From positions 35,317-99,316 of the forward strand of contig NZ_RHOC01000008.1 in assembly GCF_003946145.1 (NCBI RefSeq): a stretch of 64,000 nt of DNA. The letters run 5' to 3'. Shown here in pieces: positions 33,980 through 42,312 of this stretch (its first letter is position 1; each line of letters starts with the position of its first letter). The notes beneath the pieces are model-generated. The model was given only the letters and a program-made list of their open reading frames with translations. It was not told where the DNA came from and searched no databases. Source of the stretch: Levilactobacillus huananensis. Lineage in GTDB: Bacteria > Bacillota > Bacilli > Lactobacillales > Lactobacillaceae. Both the position numbers and the translations under genes were made by a program.

Positions 33980-34649
33980 AATTTAATGTCATCTGCCCAT
34001 CCATAATCGCATAAGTACGGTCAGCAAATTCCTGCAAACGTAGATCATGCGTCACCACCACAATGGCCTTGTTGTGGGTCTTAGCTAAATCGTGGAGGAG
34101 TTGCCCCACTACTTTTACCCGGGCACTATCTAGGGCCGCGGTGGGTTCGTCGGCCAATACGATGTCGGGGTTCTGGTAGAGCGCTCTGGCGATGGCAACT
34201 CGCTGCGTTTGCCCGCCAGACAGTTCCGCTGGATATTGGTCAATCAAGGCGGCAATCCCCAGTTGCTCCAAAAGGTGCCGCAGAGCCGATTCATTCAAAT
34301 TATCGGCTGGTTTCACCCGATCAACCAGTGTGAACTGATCACGCACCGTCAGATAGGGAACCAGATTATAAGCTTGCAAGACAAAGCCAATTCGATTCAA
34401 CCGTAGCGCATCGCGATCTTTACCGGATAGTGCATTTAATGCCTGTCCTTGCACCACCACAGACCCTGAAGTTGGGGTCTGAATCCCCCCGGCGATCGTC
34501 AAGAAGGTACTCTTGCCGGAACCCGAAGGTCCAATCACTAAGCTAACCTCGCCACTGGCAGCTTCGAAGTTGATGTCATTAAGCACCGTCACCTCGTTAG
34601 TCGCGTGGCCAAAAACCTTTTTGACGTGTTGTAACGCTAATGCTGGCAT
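33978..34649 (-). CDS. ABC transporter ATP-binding protein (MacB/LolD type)
   Basis: A 223-residue ATPase: Walker A GPSGSGKST (~42), signature LSGGQTQRVAIARAL (~141) and Walker B VLADEPTAALD (~163), with the H-loop THD. It follows the FtsX permease by 3 bp and forms one exporter with it. The start has GGGAGG upstream. The last bases overlap the terminator stem. Confidence 0.9.
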   Translation of the reverse strand: MPALALQHVKKVFGHATNEVTVLNDINFEAASGEVSLVIGPSGSGKSTFLTIAGGIQTPTSGSVVVQGQALNALSGKDRDALRLNRIGFVLQAYNLVPYLTVRDQFTLVDRVKPADNLNESALRHLLEQLGIAALIDQYPAELSGGQTQRVAIARALYQNPDIVLADEPTAALDSARVKVVGQLLHDLAKTHNKAIVVVTHDLRLQEFADRTYAIMDGQMTLN

Positions 34650-34652
34650 AAT

Positions 34653-35708
34653 CTAACCTCCCATAACGCTGACGGGGTCAACGTTCAAAATGACTTTGAC
34701 GGGAATCAAGGCCCCAACGACCCCCGTTAATAGAATTCCCCCGGTAGCCGCACTTAACAACGGTAAATTGAAACTCATAGGCACGCCAGTTGGCACCGTC
34801 AGAACGGTTGCCAATGTTAGTCCAGCGCCGATGACCAATCCCGCAATCACCAACAGTAAGGCTTGCGTAACAGTAGTCGTCACCAATACCTTAGCCGGGA
34901 TTCCCTGGGCCCGTAAGACGGCATAGTTTGGCAACTTCTGCATTGTGAGAATGTAGAGGAAGACCGCGATGACGACCATGGCGATCACCATAAGGAAGCC
35001 AATCATAAAGGAAAAGGTCGTGTTCTGTGCAGAATAGCCCGGCAATTTATTGATGAATTTGTTCATTGATAAGGTGCTCAGACCTTTGGCCTTGAAATTG
35101 GTTTGTGTCGAGACAATGCCGCTGGCCTGAAAGTCTGCAGTCAGGTGACTCAGGGTGCGCCAAGTTCCCAACGATCCATAAATAACCGGAGCCACGCTGA
35201 GCTTGGCGTTATGGGTGAAGCCCACGATGCGATACTGGCCGTCGGCGGCATTCAGTGTCACCTTGTCTCCCAGACGATAGCCGTTATCTTGGAAACTGTC
35301 ATCAACTAAGATCTGATTGGCCTTGGTGGGCTTGTGCCCAGCGGTAACCCTGAGGCGTCGGTAGATCAGTTGGGTGCGGTCAATTCCCAAGAATTGGGCC
35401 GATAGTTTGGCTTGCCCCTTTGCCTTAGCGACGACACCGGTCTGTCCCAGGTAAGCTTCGTGCTCGGTCAACTTGACCTTATCCGCGTCCTGCTTCGTAA
35501 TCACGGACTGAGACAGACTATCGTTGGCGTCCTTGTTAAGGGCAATCTTATCAACTCGCCAACTGCTGATGGCTTGGGTGTTTTGTTGTGCCAAACCGTA
35601 CGCCAAGCCACTTAAAATGAACACCAGATAACTCACCAGGACAATCATACCAATGATAAGTCCGTAACGTAATTTCTCATGTCGGATCTCTCTTAAGGCT
35701 AAAAACAT
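34653..35708 (-). CDS. FtsX-like ABC permease
   Basis: A 351-residue permease with one N-terminal helix, a ~200-residue outer domain and three C-terminal helices (MIGFLMVIAMVVIAVFLYIL, LLVIAGLVIGAGLTLATVL, GGILLTGVVGALI), the FtsX/MacB arrangement. With the ATPase it probably moves a hydrophobic or peptide substrate out of the membrane. It is nine bases after a tetR gene and cotranscribed with it. Confidence 0.87.
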   Translation of the reverse strand: MFLALREIRHEKLRYGLIIGMIVLVSYLVFILSGLAYGLAQQNTQAISSWRVDKIALNKDANDSLSQSVITKQDADKVKLTEHEAYLGQTGVVAKAKGQAKLSAQFLGIDRTQLIYRRLRVTAGHKPTKANQILVDDSFQDNGYRLGDKVTLNAADGQYRIVGFTHNAKLSVAPVIYGSLGTWRTLSHLTADFQASGIVSTQTNFKAKGLSTLSMNKFINKLPGYSAQNTTFSFMIGFLMVIAMVVIAVFLYILTMQKLPNYAVLRAQGIPAKVLVTTTVTQALLLVIAGLVIGAGLTLATVLTVPTGVPMSFNLPLLSAATGGILLTGVVGALIPVKVILNVDPVSVMGG

Positions 35709-35717
35709 AGGGCTCTC

Positions 35718-36227
35718 CTAACCCGCCAGTAACGTTAGGGCTTGGCGGAAACGTGCCAGGGCCGCATTCTGCTGGGCTGGCTGTAACATAATCTCTTTAA
35801 TCGTGGCGTGACTCAGCGTCATTGCCGCCCAATCAGCGACAGGTAACTCATCTGGTAAGGGACGCGTCGGAATCAAGCTCTCGTTCTCCCGGTAGTGGCG
35901 TCTAATAAGCTGGTCATAAGGACTAGCCGTCACGTGGTCGACGAAGCTGGCCACTGCCTCGTAGTAGCTGTCGGGATTGAACGCCTTACCAGTCGGTCGG
36001 CCAAACTCATGGTGAATATGCGTGAGTGCCACGCCGTAGAGATACTGATAGGCGTCAGTCAGATCGGCAAAGTATTTGTAGAAGGCCCCGCGGGCAATAT
36101 CGGCTCCCGTAACGATCCGGGCGACCTGAGCTTCAGCTAGGCTGTGGGTCGAAAATTCGGTCAATAACGCCGCCGTGATACGGTCTTTTTTAGGTTGTGG
36201 TAAATTTTCAAAGGTAGGTAATGGCAT
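35718..36227 (-). CDS. TetR-family regulator of the ABC exporter
   Basis: A 169-residue TetR-like protein: HTH (LAEAQVARIVTGADIARGAFYKYF, in short AQVARI...GAFYKYF) near residues 25-50 and a helical C-terminal part. ATG 36227 has AGGAG at eight bases. It heads the operon tetR-permease-ATPase. Two identical-core palindromes flank its promoter, so it is autoregulated and should control the exporter. Confidence 0.85.
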   Translation of the reverse strand: MPLPTFENLPQPKKDRITAALLTEFSTHSLAEAQVARIVTGADIARGAFYKYFADLTDAYQYLYGVALTHIHHEFGRPTGKAFNPDSYYEAVASFVDHVTASPYDQLIRRHYRENESLIPTRPLPDELPVADWAAMTLSHATIKEIMLQPAQQNAALARFRQALTLLAG

Positions 36228-36251
36228 CCATAAAACTCCTTTCCCCAATTG

Positions 36252-36304
36252 GTGACATCGTGTCACTTTTAAGCGAGTCTATCACGCAAGTGACACTGTG
36301 TCAA
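36252..36304 (-). promoter_or_regulatory. Promoter and twin operators of the tetR-ABC operon
   Basis: On the minus strand TTGACA (36299-36304), 17 bp, TAGACT (36276-36281). Two palindromes, TGACACTGTGTCA (36291-36303, over the -35) and GTGACATCGTGTCAC (36252-36266, past the -10), share TGACA-N3-TGTCA and lie 38 bp apart centre to centre. Confidence 0.85.
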
Positions 36305-36315
36305 TATTTAATCAT

Positions 36316-36341
36316 TAAAAAGGCCCTACCACGATGGTAAG
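36316..36341 (-). terminator. Terminator of the MFS gene
   Basis: On the minus strand GGTCTTACCA-TCG-TGGTAGGGCC is followed by TTTTT. Confidence 0.75.
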
Positions 36342-36354
36342 ACCAGAAGATAAC

Positions 36355-37539
36355 CTAATCCTGTGCTAATTTCTTCGGTTCGCCGATCAGCCAGTGACCC
36401 AGTAAGGCCAAGAATAAGAAGGCCATGGCCACACCACAGACTCCCGTCCAGCCTGCATGTCCCCACGCCCAAGTAGCCGACAATGTTCCCATTGAGCCAC
36501 CCAGAAAGTAGCTAAACATGAAGACGGAATTGTTTCGGCTACTCTGCTGGCGATTTAGAGACTGTACGATGGCCTGATTAGAGACCTGACTGAACTGCGT
36601 CCCCAGATCCAGAAGAATGATACCGGCGATGAGTCCAATCATCCAGTGGCCAATTAGCCAGAAGATGACAAAGGCGACCCCCGAAAAAACCATCCCTAGG
36701 CCCACTGTCAACCGTGGTGATCGTTGATCGACCAAATTACCGATCATTGGCGCCGCCAACACTCCAGCGATACCTAAGAGTCCTAGAAGCCCTGCAACGC
36801 TGCTTCCTAAGTGGTAAGTATCCGCCAGATAAAAGGCTAGCGTCGACCACAAAACATTCGACATTCCAAACAGACAGAAGCCATTAATAGCCGATCCCCG
36901 TAATTCCCGTTGACTGGTAAAGAGCTTCGGTAACATCCCAATTACCTTTAAATAGCTCAAACTTTGATGACCCCGTTCATCCTTGGGTAGTTTTGCATGC
37001 ACAATCAAGAGAAAGATCAGATCGATCCCAGCGGCTAACAGATAGATATATTGCCACGGCATAACGCTCCCTAGGAGGCCACTGAATGACCGTGACAACA
37101 GAATCCCCGTCAGCAGGCCACTGAGTACAATCCCTAAAAATTTCCCCCGTTGAAGTGCTGGCGCGAGATACCCGGCATAAGGAATAATGATTTGGGGTGC
37201 CACTGAGGTGATTCCGACTAATGCCGTCGCAACGGCAAAGACGCCGGCTGTCGGCGCCCAGAACGCCAACAATAGTGAGCCAATTGAAAGGATCATCATG
37301 ACTTGAATAAGATGATAGCGATCAAAGATATCGCCCAAAGGCACGATCAGCAACAGACCAAAGGCATAGCCTAGCTGGGTCACCATAGCTAACGTCCCTA
37401 CCGCCGCTTTTGACAGATTAAAGTCCGCCGCAATCAGGTTCTCAATTGGTTGAATAAAGTTTAAGTTGGCAACGATGACCCCAGTCACCACTGCCATGAG
37501 CAGGACTGTCTTTTTCGACAGTGTTGTTTGTGTATTCAC
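36355..37539 (-). CDS. MFS transporter (DHA1-type)
   Basis: A 394-residue, 12-helix MFS protein with loop motif VPLGDIFDRYHLI (~65). The start is taken as the GTG at 37539, eight bases after GAGGAGG; a longer open frame of 37 codons is not plausible as a membrane start. The protein is of the group often annotated as arabinose- or drug-efflux permeases. Substrate unknown. Confidence 0.8.
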   Translation of the reverse strand: MNTQTTLSKKTVLLMAVVTGVIVANLNFIQPIENLIAADFNLSKAAVGTLAMVTQLGYAFGLLLIVPLGDIFDRYHLIQVMMILSIGSLLLAFWAPTAGVFAVATALVGITSVAPQIIIPYAGYLAPALQRGKFLGIVLSGLLTGILLSRSFSGLLGSVMPWQYIYLLAAGIDLIFLLIVHAKLPKDERGHQSLSYLKVIGMLPKLFTSQRELRGSAINGFCLFGMSNVLWSTLAFYLADTYHLGSSVAGLLGLLGIAGVLAAPMIGNLVDQRSPRLTVGLGMVFSGVAFVIFWLIGHWMIGLIAGIILLDLGTQFSQVSNQAIVQSLNRQQSSRNNSVFMFSYFLGGSMGTLSATWAWGHAGWTGVCGVAMAFLFLALLGHWLIGEPKKLAQD

Positions 37540-37669
37540 TAGAAAAACCTCCTCATAGCAGTTTAGCCTTTTTTTCAGTAAATGAAAACCGTCGACGGGT
37601 CCATGAAAACGAAAAAAAGCTGAAAAATAATCAGTTTTTTCATAATTCATCTAATGATCCGACCCAGCC

Positions 37670-38026
37670 CTAGCGTGCTAGTCGCTTATCGGCCATCTCC
37701 TCAACGCTCGATTTTAGTTGACTAGCACGCTTGACCAGTTTGTCAGCCGTGCGATTACCTTCCGCGGGTAATGACATGGGTTGCGGCATCTCTGCGGCGA
37801 TAGGCGCTTTCACCATGAACACGTGTGGGCCATCATCCGTAGCAATTTCCAATTGCTGGCGTAATTCCGTCGCGGTAAGTGTCAGCAAGGCGATATTCAC
37901 CGAACTCGACATTGGACGTGGTACTCCAGTCGTTGTCGCCGCAATAAAGGTCCGCGGCCCACCTAATCCCGCCAACGTCAACGTGACCCACACCAATCCC
38001 AATGAACGTAAGACTGAGCTTTTCAT
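37670..38026 (-). CDS. Small secreted hypothetical protein
   Basis: A 118-residue protein with a signal peptide (residues ~1-25, SVLRSLGLVWVTLTLAGLGG) and a likely cleavage after TFIA. The mature part has no cysteine and ends with a basic, helical tail. ATG 38026 has AGGAGGG. I do not recognise the family. Confidence 0.6.
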   Translation of the reverse strand: MKSSVLRSLGLVWVTLTLAGLGGPRTFIAATTTGVPRPMSSSVNIALLTLTATELRQQLEIATDDGPHVFMVKAPIAAEMPQPMSLPAEGNRTADKLVKRASQLKSSVEEMADKRLAR

Positions 38027-38161
38027 CAGTACCCTCCTAAGGTTGAGCCCCAACATTATTTTCAGCCTTAGTGTAGCAAGTTCAGATCACTTTTCAGCAA
38101 ATTCTCTGTATTTTATTGGTAAAGGTCTCGCTTTCAGACTAGTCTTTCAACAAAATCTATT

Positions 38162-38200
38162 TAAAAAGGACCACTTGACGTTAAACGAGTGGCCCTAAAA
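38162..38200. terminator. Terminator-like hairpin
   Basis: GGACCACT and AGTGGCCC pair around a 13-nt loop and are flanked by A and T runs. It could be the old terminator of the pseudogene at 38235. Confidence 0.55.
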
Positions 38201-38234
38201 ACCAGCTATTATTCTGTCTATCTAGCAGACAACA

Positions 38235-38609
38235 TTAACGCTCTGCGACCCGCAACCGGATCCAGGTTTGTTGCCACCGTTTAACTGCCAGACGCTACTG
38301 ATAAAAGGAGATCGAGCGTATTACTGTAATTATAATGCGCCATGTAGACCCCATTTTTCACCTGCTACTAGTAGTACTACGGGGGCAGCCACTCGTAACG
38401 CTTCAAGTCATCGCTAACTGTTCGCTCAGGGTCAAAGGAAACAACAGTAACTGAAACGGTTGCCCACCCAAAGGTTGCCAGACAATATTACAAATACTCC
38501 CGCTGCCAGTGCCCCCTTGATTAAGGTGACAATCGCGGATAATTCGAAGAACTTGCGTGAGTTCTAGATTGGCTGTGATAATAATTTGGAGTTAAGATTC
38601 GAGTGTCAT
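38235..38609 (-). pseudogene. Decayed paralogue of the nucleotidyltransferase at 42313
   Basis: Reading the minus strand, this piece follows the intact gene at 42313-42873 from start to stop. It begins MTLES (intact MTPES), then has an in-frame stop. The middle shares ATTATAATGCGCCATGTA and the segment around GTCAAA, and the end reads KRWQQTWIRLRV against KQWQSIWPRLEV. About 190 bp of the middle are missing (375 against 561 bp). Stops and indels make it non-coding. Confidence 0.8.
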
Positions 38610-38667
38610 TGATGTGAGCCCTTCTTGCTATTGATCAACTCAGAATATCTTTAAACCTAAAATCCGT

Positions 38668-39513
38668 TTATCCACCTACTGTGACATTTAATAACTCAGC
38701 ATATGCTAAAGCATCATTCACAATTGCACCTAATCGATACTGTTGTTCTTCCGTAAGATGCGAATAGTTTCGAGTATAATCACTTAACTCATTATCAAAT
38801 TGTCTTACGTTGTGTGTAGCCTCTATTGTCCTTTCTCCAAGATTTTCAATTTCCTTCAAAGTTCCATCGATAATCCTCATCTGCGCAATTAACTTTTGCG
38901 ATGCATCATTCGCTTTTTTTGTTACCTTTTTATTTTTACTGTTCTCCAATGCACTTCCTGTAGCTATTCCAACTGCAGCTAGAGCCCATCCCGCAGGACC
39001 GCTCAGTGCCAATAAAGCACTTCCGCCAGCCATGCCACCACCACCTGCACTTAAAGTCCCGCCACCAAGCCAAGCTAATGCCGCACCATCAGCTGCCGCA
39101 CCATTCAAAGCTGAAATTGCCACACCAGTAGAAGCTGTGCCAAAAGTCGATGCAATTGACATTGCCACAGTTGGTGCCAAAGCAGCTACCCCAGCGCCAG
39201 CAATAATCCCACCACCCATTGCAGTTCCAGCTTTAACATTTAGTTCCTCACTGCTAACTTTAACGTCCTCGATTAATTTTTCGTATCTTGTATACTCAAC
39301 TCTCACTTTTTCTAATTTTACTTTCATGTCAACTGGCTTGTTACGAAAATCATTTATTTTTTCCCATAATCGATTTACATGATCCTTTAGTGCATGCCGT
39401 TTTGTGTACAAGTTTGTAGCTCGTACTACAACTTTATCTCCCTTCTCTTTAAGTTGCGAGTTGATCTCATTCATTCTGGCTACAGCCTTCTTTTTTTCCT
39501 TAAAGTTAAGCAT
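38668..39513 (-). CDS. Unknown protein with coiled coils and a glycine-rich membrane core
   Basis: A 281-residue protein. Residues 1-90 are charged and helical (coiled coil). Residues ~95-190 are a long Gly/Ala-rich hydrophobic stretch (GTASTGVAISALNGAAADGA, then LAWLGGGTLSAGGGGMAGGS and GPAGWALAAVGIATGS) that could form a membrane hairpin or a glycine-zipper pore. Residues 195-281 are again helical. The start has AGGAGAGA. It follows the 440-residue gene by 11 bp, so both form a unit. Base composition is far more AT-rich than the neighbours. I recall similar Gly-rich motifs in many uncharacterised bacterial proteins, but no function can be named. Confidence 0.75.
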   Translation of the reverse strand: MLNFKEKKKAVARMNEINSQLKEKGDKVVVRATNLYTKRHALKDHVNRLWEKINDFRNKPVDMKVKLEKVRVEYTRYEKLIEDVKVSSEELNVKAGTAMGGGIIAGAGVAALAPTVAMSIASTFGTASTGVAISALNGAAADGAALAWLGGGTLSAGGGGMAGGSALLALSGPAGWALAAVGIATGSALENSKNKKVTKKANDASQKLIAQMRIIDGTLKEIENLGERTIEATHNVRQFDNELSDYTRNYSHLTEEQQYRLGAIVNDALAYAELLNVTVGG

Positions 39514-39524
39514 AAAATCTCTCC

Positions 39525-40847
39525 TTAATTATTGAAAAAATCATCAATAGCCGACTTAGATTGTAATGTTTTATTCACATTATTTAAGTGTGCGAACTGG
39601 ATACTATTAGTAAACATCTCTTTACCAGAGCCATCTAAGTCTACCGCTAATTTTTCCAACCTAGAATATTCCAAGTATTCGTTTTGCATCTGTTGAATAA
39701 TTTTTCGATATTTTCTATCAATATTTTCAATGTTTATTTTAAAATCATTTTCTATACTAACCGCATCGTTTTGAACATTAAACTTTAGATTATCCCAAAT
39801 ATGTGTTAACCCCTTAAGCTCGTTTTTAAATTCATCAGATTCTTGGATTTTTTTGACTGTTACAAGTAAACCGCCCCAATCTAATTCTCGTAATCCTTCA
39901 ATTGGATGACCGAGCGTTATCTGACTTAAACTAACAGCGAGATCTTCCGAACTAGCCATTGCATTTGCAATGGCTAATACTTTTTGCCTTTTTGCTATCA
40001 CAAACTCTTCCGACTCATTTGAGTCTCTATATAATAGGAATCTATACATATATCCTGCGATCGCATTAATCAATTCTGATAAACCAGCCTGCGCAAAAAT
40101 ATCCGCAAACCAAACAAAATCGAATTCATTATCTAACAACCATGAATTTATTTCTGCTCCTTTAATTTTCTTTAGATTAGGCAACGCTGATAGACCCGGA
40201 ATAACAAGTCCTTGCTTGGTTCCAATATCAGATGCCAAATGTAGAAGGTGCTTAATAATTGCATCAGGTAACGCTGCCTTATCCTCATTCACAGTTCTAA
40301 CTGCTTTAACAACTGCTCTGGGAAAAGAACTTGGCGTACTAACATAATAGCTGGTGCCCGGATTATCAGGCTCGTATGGTAAAGCCTTGGACGTCCCCAG
40401 TACTAGTTTCGTATTATACGTTACTGTATTGCTCAACAAATTAATCGGTCCAACTAGTAGTCCGATCAACGGATCATGTGCAAGTGTTGTATACCTGTGA
40501 TTACGGCCCCCAATTCCCACCTTTTTGAAGTATGTCGATGATCTTTTAATTGCATCATAAGATGTGGGTCCCAAAATCCACTCTACACGGTCACCGTTAC
40601 TCTTTTCGATATTTTTCATTAACTTATTGTGCTTTATCTTATCTGCACTATCCTGGTCGCTTAACCTATTTCTATTAAGAATATTTTTCTTATTCAACCA
40701 TTGTCTTACTATTTGTAGTCCGGAAATTAGTCCAATAAATAAAACGTCGTCCCGGTTCAGTGCCATTTTCTGAGATTCATTAATATTATGTATAAGCTTT
40801 TGCAAATCTTCATTACCTGGAATGTCAAAATAAACTTTATCGTTCAT
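39525..40847 (-). CDS. Unknown 440-residue protein, partner of the Gly-rich protein
   Basis: A soluble, mostly helical protein without signal peptide. Notable parts: NRDDVLFIGLISGLQIVRQWL (~32-52), a conserved-looking HRYTTLAHDPLIGLLVGPIN (His, His-Asp, ~118-137), KHLLHLASDIGTKQGL (~205) and a C-terminal coiled coil (~350-410). I do not recognise a named domain. The His/Asp-rich block could be a catalytic site. The start has GGTGAGGAA. Low GC and a decayed surrounding suggest lateral transfer. Confidence 0.75.
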   Translation of the reverse strand: MNDKVYFDIPGNEDLQKLIHNINESQKMALNRDDVLFIGLISGLQIVRQWLNKKNILNRNRLSDQDSADKIKHNKLMKNIEKSNGDRVEWILGPTSYDAIKRSSTYFKKVGIGGRNHRYTTLAHDPLIGLLVGPINLLSNTVTYNTKLVLGTSKALPYEPDNPGTSYYVSTPSSFPRAVVKAVRTVNEDKAALPDAIIKHLLHLASDIGTKQGLVIPGLSALPNLKKIKGAEINSWLLDNEFDFVWFADIFAQAGLSELINAIAGYMYRFLLYRDSNESEEFVIAKRQKVLAIANAMASSEDLAVSLSQITLGHPIEGLRELDWGGLLVTVKKIQESDEFKNELKGLTHIWDNLKFNVQNDAVSIENDFKINIENIDRKYRKIIQQMQNEYLEYSRLEKLAVDLDGSGKEMFTNSIQFAHLNNVNKTLQSKSAIDDFFNN

Positions 40848-41215
40848 GTTCGTTCCTCACCTTTTCATACAACTACTTATGACTAATCAATAATTTCCTG
40901 ACGACCGTTCTAAAAAACGATATGTTAGCATCTCATGAGAAGTTTAATTAATGACATCTTCAAAACTATTGAAAGTAACTTCTTGATTTATCCTAGCAAC
41001 TAAGACAGTCATCCTGACTAACACATTATTCGTTCTGAAAACACCTGTAGCATTGTCGCAGTTCAACTACAACGAGCTGTCATCGTTTAAGCTCTGGTGA
41101 CTCATTATCCACGATCTTCACCCCATCTTCTGATTTATTAAGCAAAACATTCTGATACTATAAATATAATTCTTTCAGTCCGTAAATAAAAGAAAACATT
41201 GGGTCTCACGGTGAT

Positions 41216-41383
41216 TCACCAAACACGTTTCTTTTTCTCTTGTCTCCTCTGAATCATCTGCCGTATCCAACGCTGTGAATAGCCATATTTTCTCGTCAAT
41301 TCTCTTCTGTTAGGACTTGCTTGGCTACTTTCTCTCGAGTGTAAAGGTACAGGGGAAATGAGACCTGCTGGCCGCGATATCAT
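41216..41383 (-). CDS. Possible small ORF or gene remnant (55 aa)
   Basis: The frame reads from ATG 41383 to TGA 41216. Its end (RRELTRKYGYSQRWIRQMIQ, then a basic KKKR tail) looks like a helix-turn-helix piece, which is why I keep it. It has no ribosome site and lies in a decayed region, so it is probably a fragment of a lost gene rather than a working one. Confidence 0.2.
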   Translation of the reverse strand: MISRPAGLISPVPLHSRESSQASPNRRELTRKYGYSQRWIRQMIQRRQEKKKRVW

Positions 41384-41529
41384 TGCTAAATGTTTTCAGT
41401 CAGCTTCTCCCCGACCAAAGGCGAGATGAATGACACCCTCGATAGTCTGCTCCAACTCATACCTCTCACCTTTTTGGCCACACATTGCAAGTGAAATCGT
41501 TTTAACCGCCAACAAACTCAAAATAATCC

Positions 41530-41558
41530 TTACGACAGGTTTAAAAACGTGGTATGCT
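41530..41558 (+). promoter_or_regulatory. Promoter of the DUF2798 gene
   Basis: TTACGA (41530-41535), 17 bp, TATGCT (41553-41558). Confidence 0.55.
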
Positions 41559-41594
41559 AGCATCTCGTGGGAAATTTAAACGAGGAGCAACACA

Positions 41595-42101
41595 ATGCCT
41601 AAAAATTTCAAAGAAGAATTACTTTTCACTGCCGTTATGGCGGGACTGATGGTCCTGGTCATGGCTGGCTACAATATCGCTTTAGCCGATGGCTTTTCCA
41701 ACCACTTCATTCGCGAGGTCTTGACGGGGTATCCGCTGGCCTTATTGGTGGCCGCCATCTGTGACCTGGGGATTATCGGACCTGGGGTTAAATACATCTT
41801 TTTCCACTTCATTATTAATGATTATATGAAAAAGAAGCAGATCCGAATTACCTTGACGATCTCTGTCATGATGGTTGCCGGGATGGTCACCCTGATGTCC
41901 CTCTTCGGGATTATCGTAACCCAAAACTTTGGCGGGAACTTTTTCCTGACCTACCTACACACTTGGATCTTCAATTTGTTTATGGCCTTACCACTACAAC
42001 TTATTGTGGTCGGCCCCATCGCCCGAACAATTCTGGGTGCCGTTCAAAAGAAATCAGCTGCCAAGGCAGCTGCAATGGAAACCAAATCAGTAGAAGAATA
42101 A
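41595..42101 (+). CDS. DUF2798-family membrane protein
   Basis: A 168-residue protein with four helices in two similar halves (LLFTAVMAGLMVLVMAGYNIAL and ITLTISVMMVAGMVTLMSLFG), the DUF2798 repeat. The tail is charged. ATG follows GAGGAGC. The function of the family is unknown. A degenerate copy of its promoter lies 630 bp upstream. Confidence 0.82.
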   Translation: MPKNFKEELLFTAVMAGLMVLVMAGYNIALADGFSNHFIREVLTGYPLALLVAAICDLGIIGPGVKYIFFHFIINDYMKKKQIRITLTISVMMVAGMVTLMSLFGIIVTQNFGGNFFLTYLHTWIFNLFMALPLQLIVVGPIARTILGAVQKKSAAKAAAMETKSVEE

Positions 42102-42109
42102 CCCTAACT

Positions 42110-42148
42110 AAACGTCGCCGCTACCAATCAGTAGTGGCGACGTTTTTA
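42110..42148 (+). terminator. Terminator of the DUF2798 gene
   Basis: AAACGTCGCCGCTAC-CAATCA-GTAGTGGCGACGTTT followed by T's. Confidence 0.88.
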
Positions 42149-42240
42149 TCTTTTCAGTGGTCCCACGCCAACGAAAAATAAAGGGAGCGAAACGAGCCGC
42201 CATTGGGCACACGTTTCAGCTATATGAGTTTGGAGACACA

Positions 42241-42307
42241 AACATACTAAGATTTACTCTGTAAAAATCGGTTTGGTTTTACAGAATTAATCTTAGTATG
42301 TTTTTTT
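42241..42307. repeat. Long imperfect hairpin
   Basis: AACATACTAAGATT and TGTAAAA pair with TTTTACA and AATCTTAGTATGTT, with an internal loop, ending in T7. It may be the terminator for the nucleotidyltransferase gene or the end of an unannotated small RNA (42150-42307). Confidence 0.6.
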
Positions 42308-42312
42308 GGATC

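Larger units (their letters stand above)
40848..41594. other. Intergenic region with promoter remnant
   Basis: This 747-bp stretch holds no convincing gene. 40899-40946 is a degenerate copy of the DUF2798 promoter region at 41530-41577, sharing TTAGCATCTC/CTAGCATCTC and the TATG -10 context. A 55-codon frame on the minus strand (41216-41383) is listed separately. Confidence 0.5.

Noticed and set aside
38810..39382. 190-codon frame opposite the Gly-rich gene
   Set aside because: The Ala/Pro-rich peptide is the mirror of the Gly/Ala core codons; no start signal.
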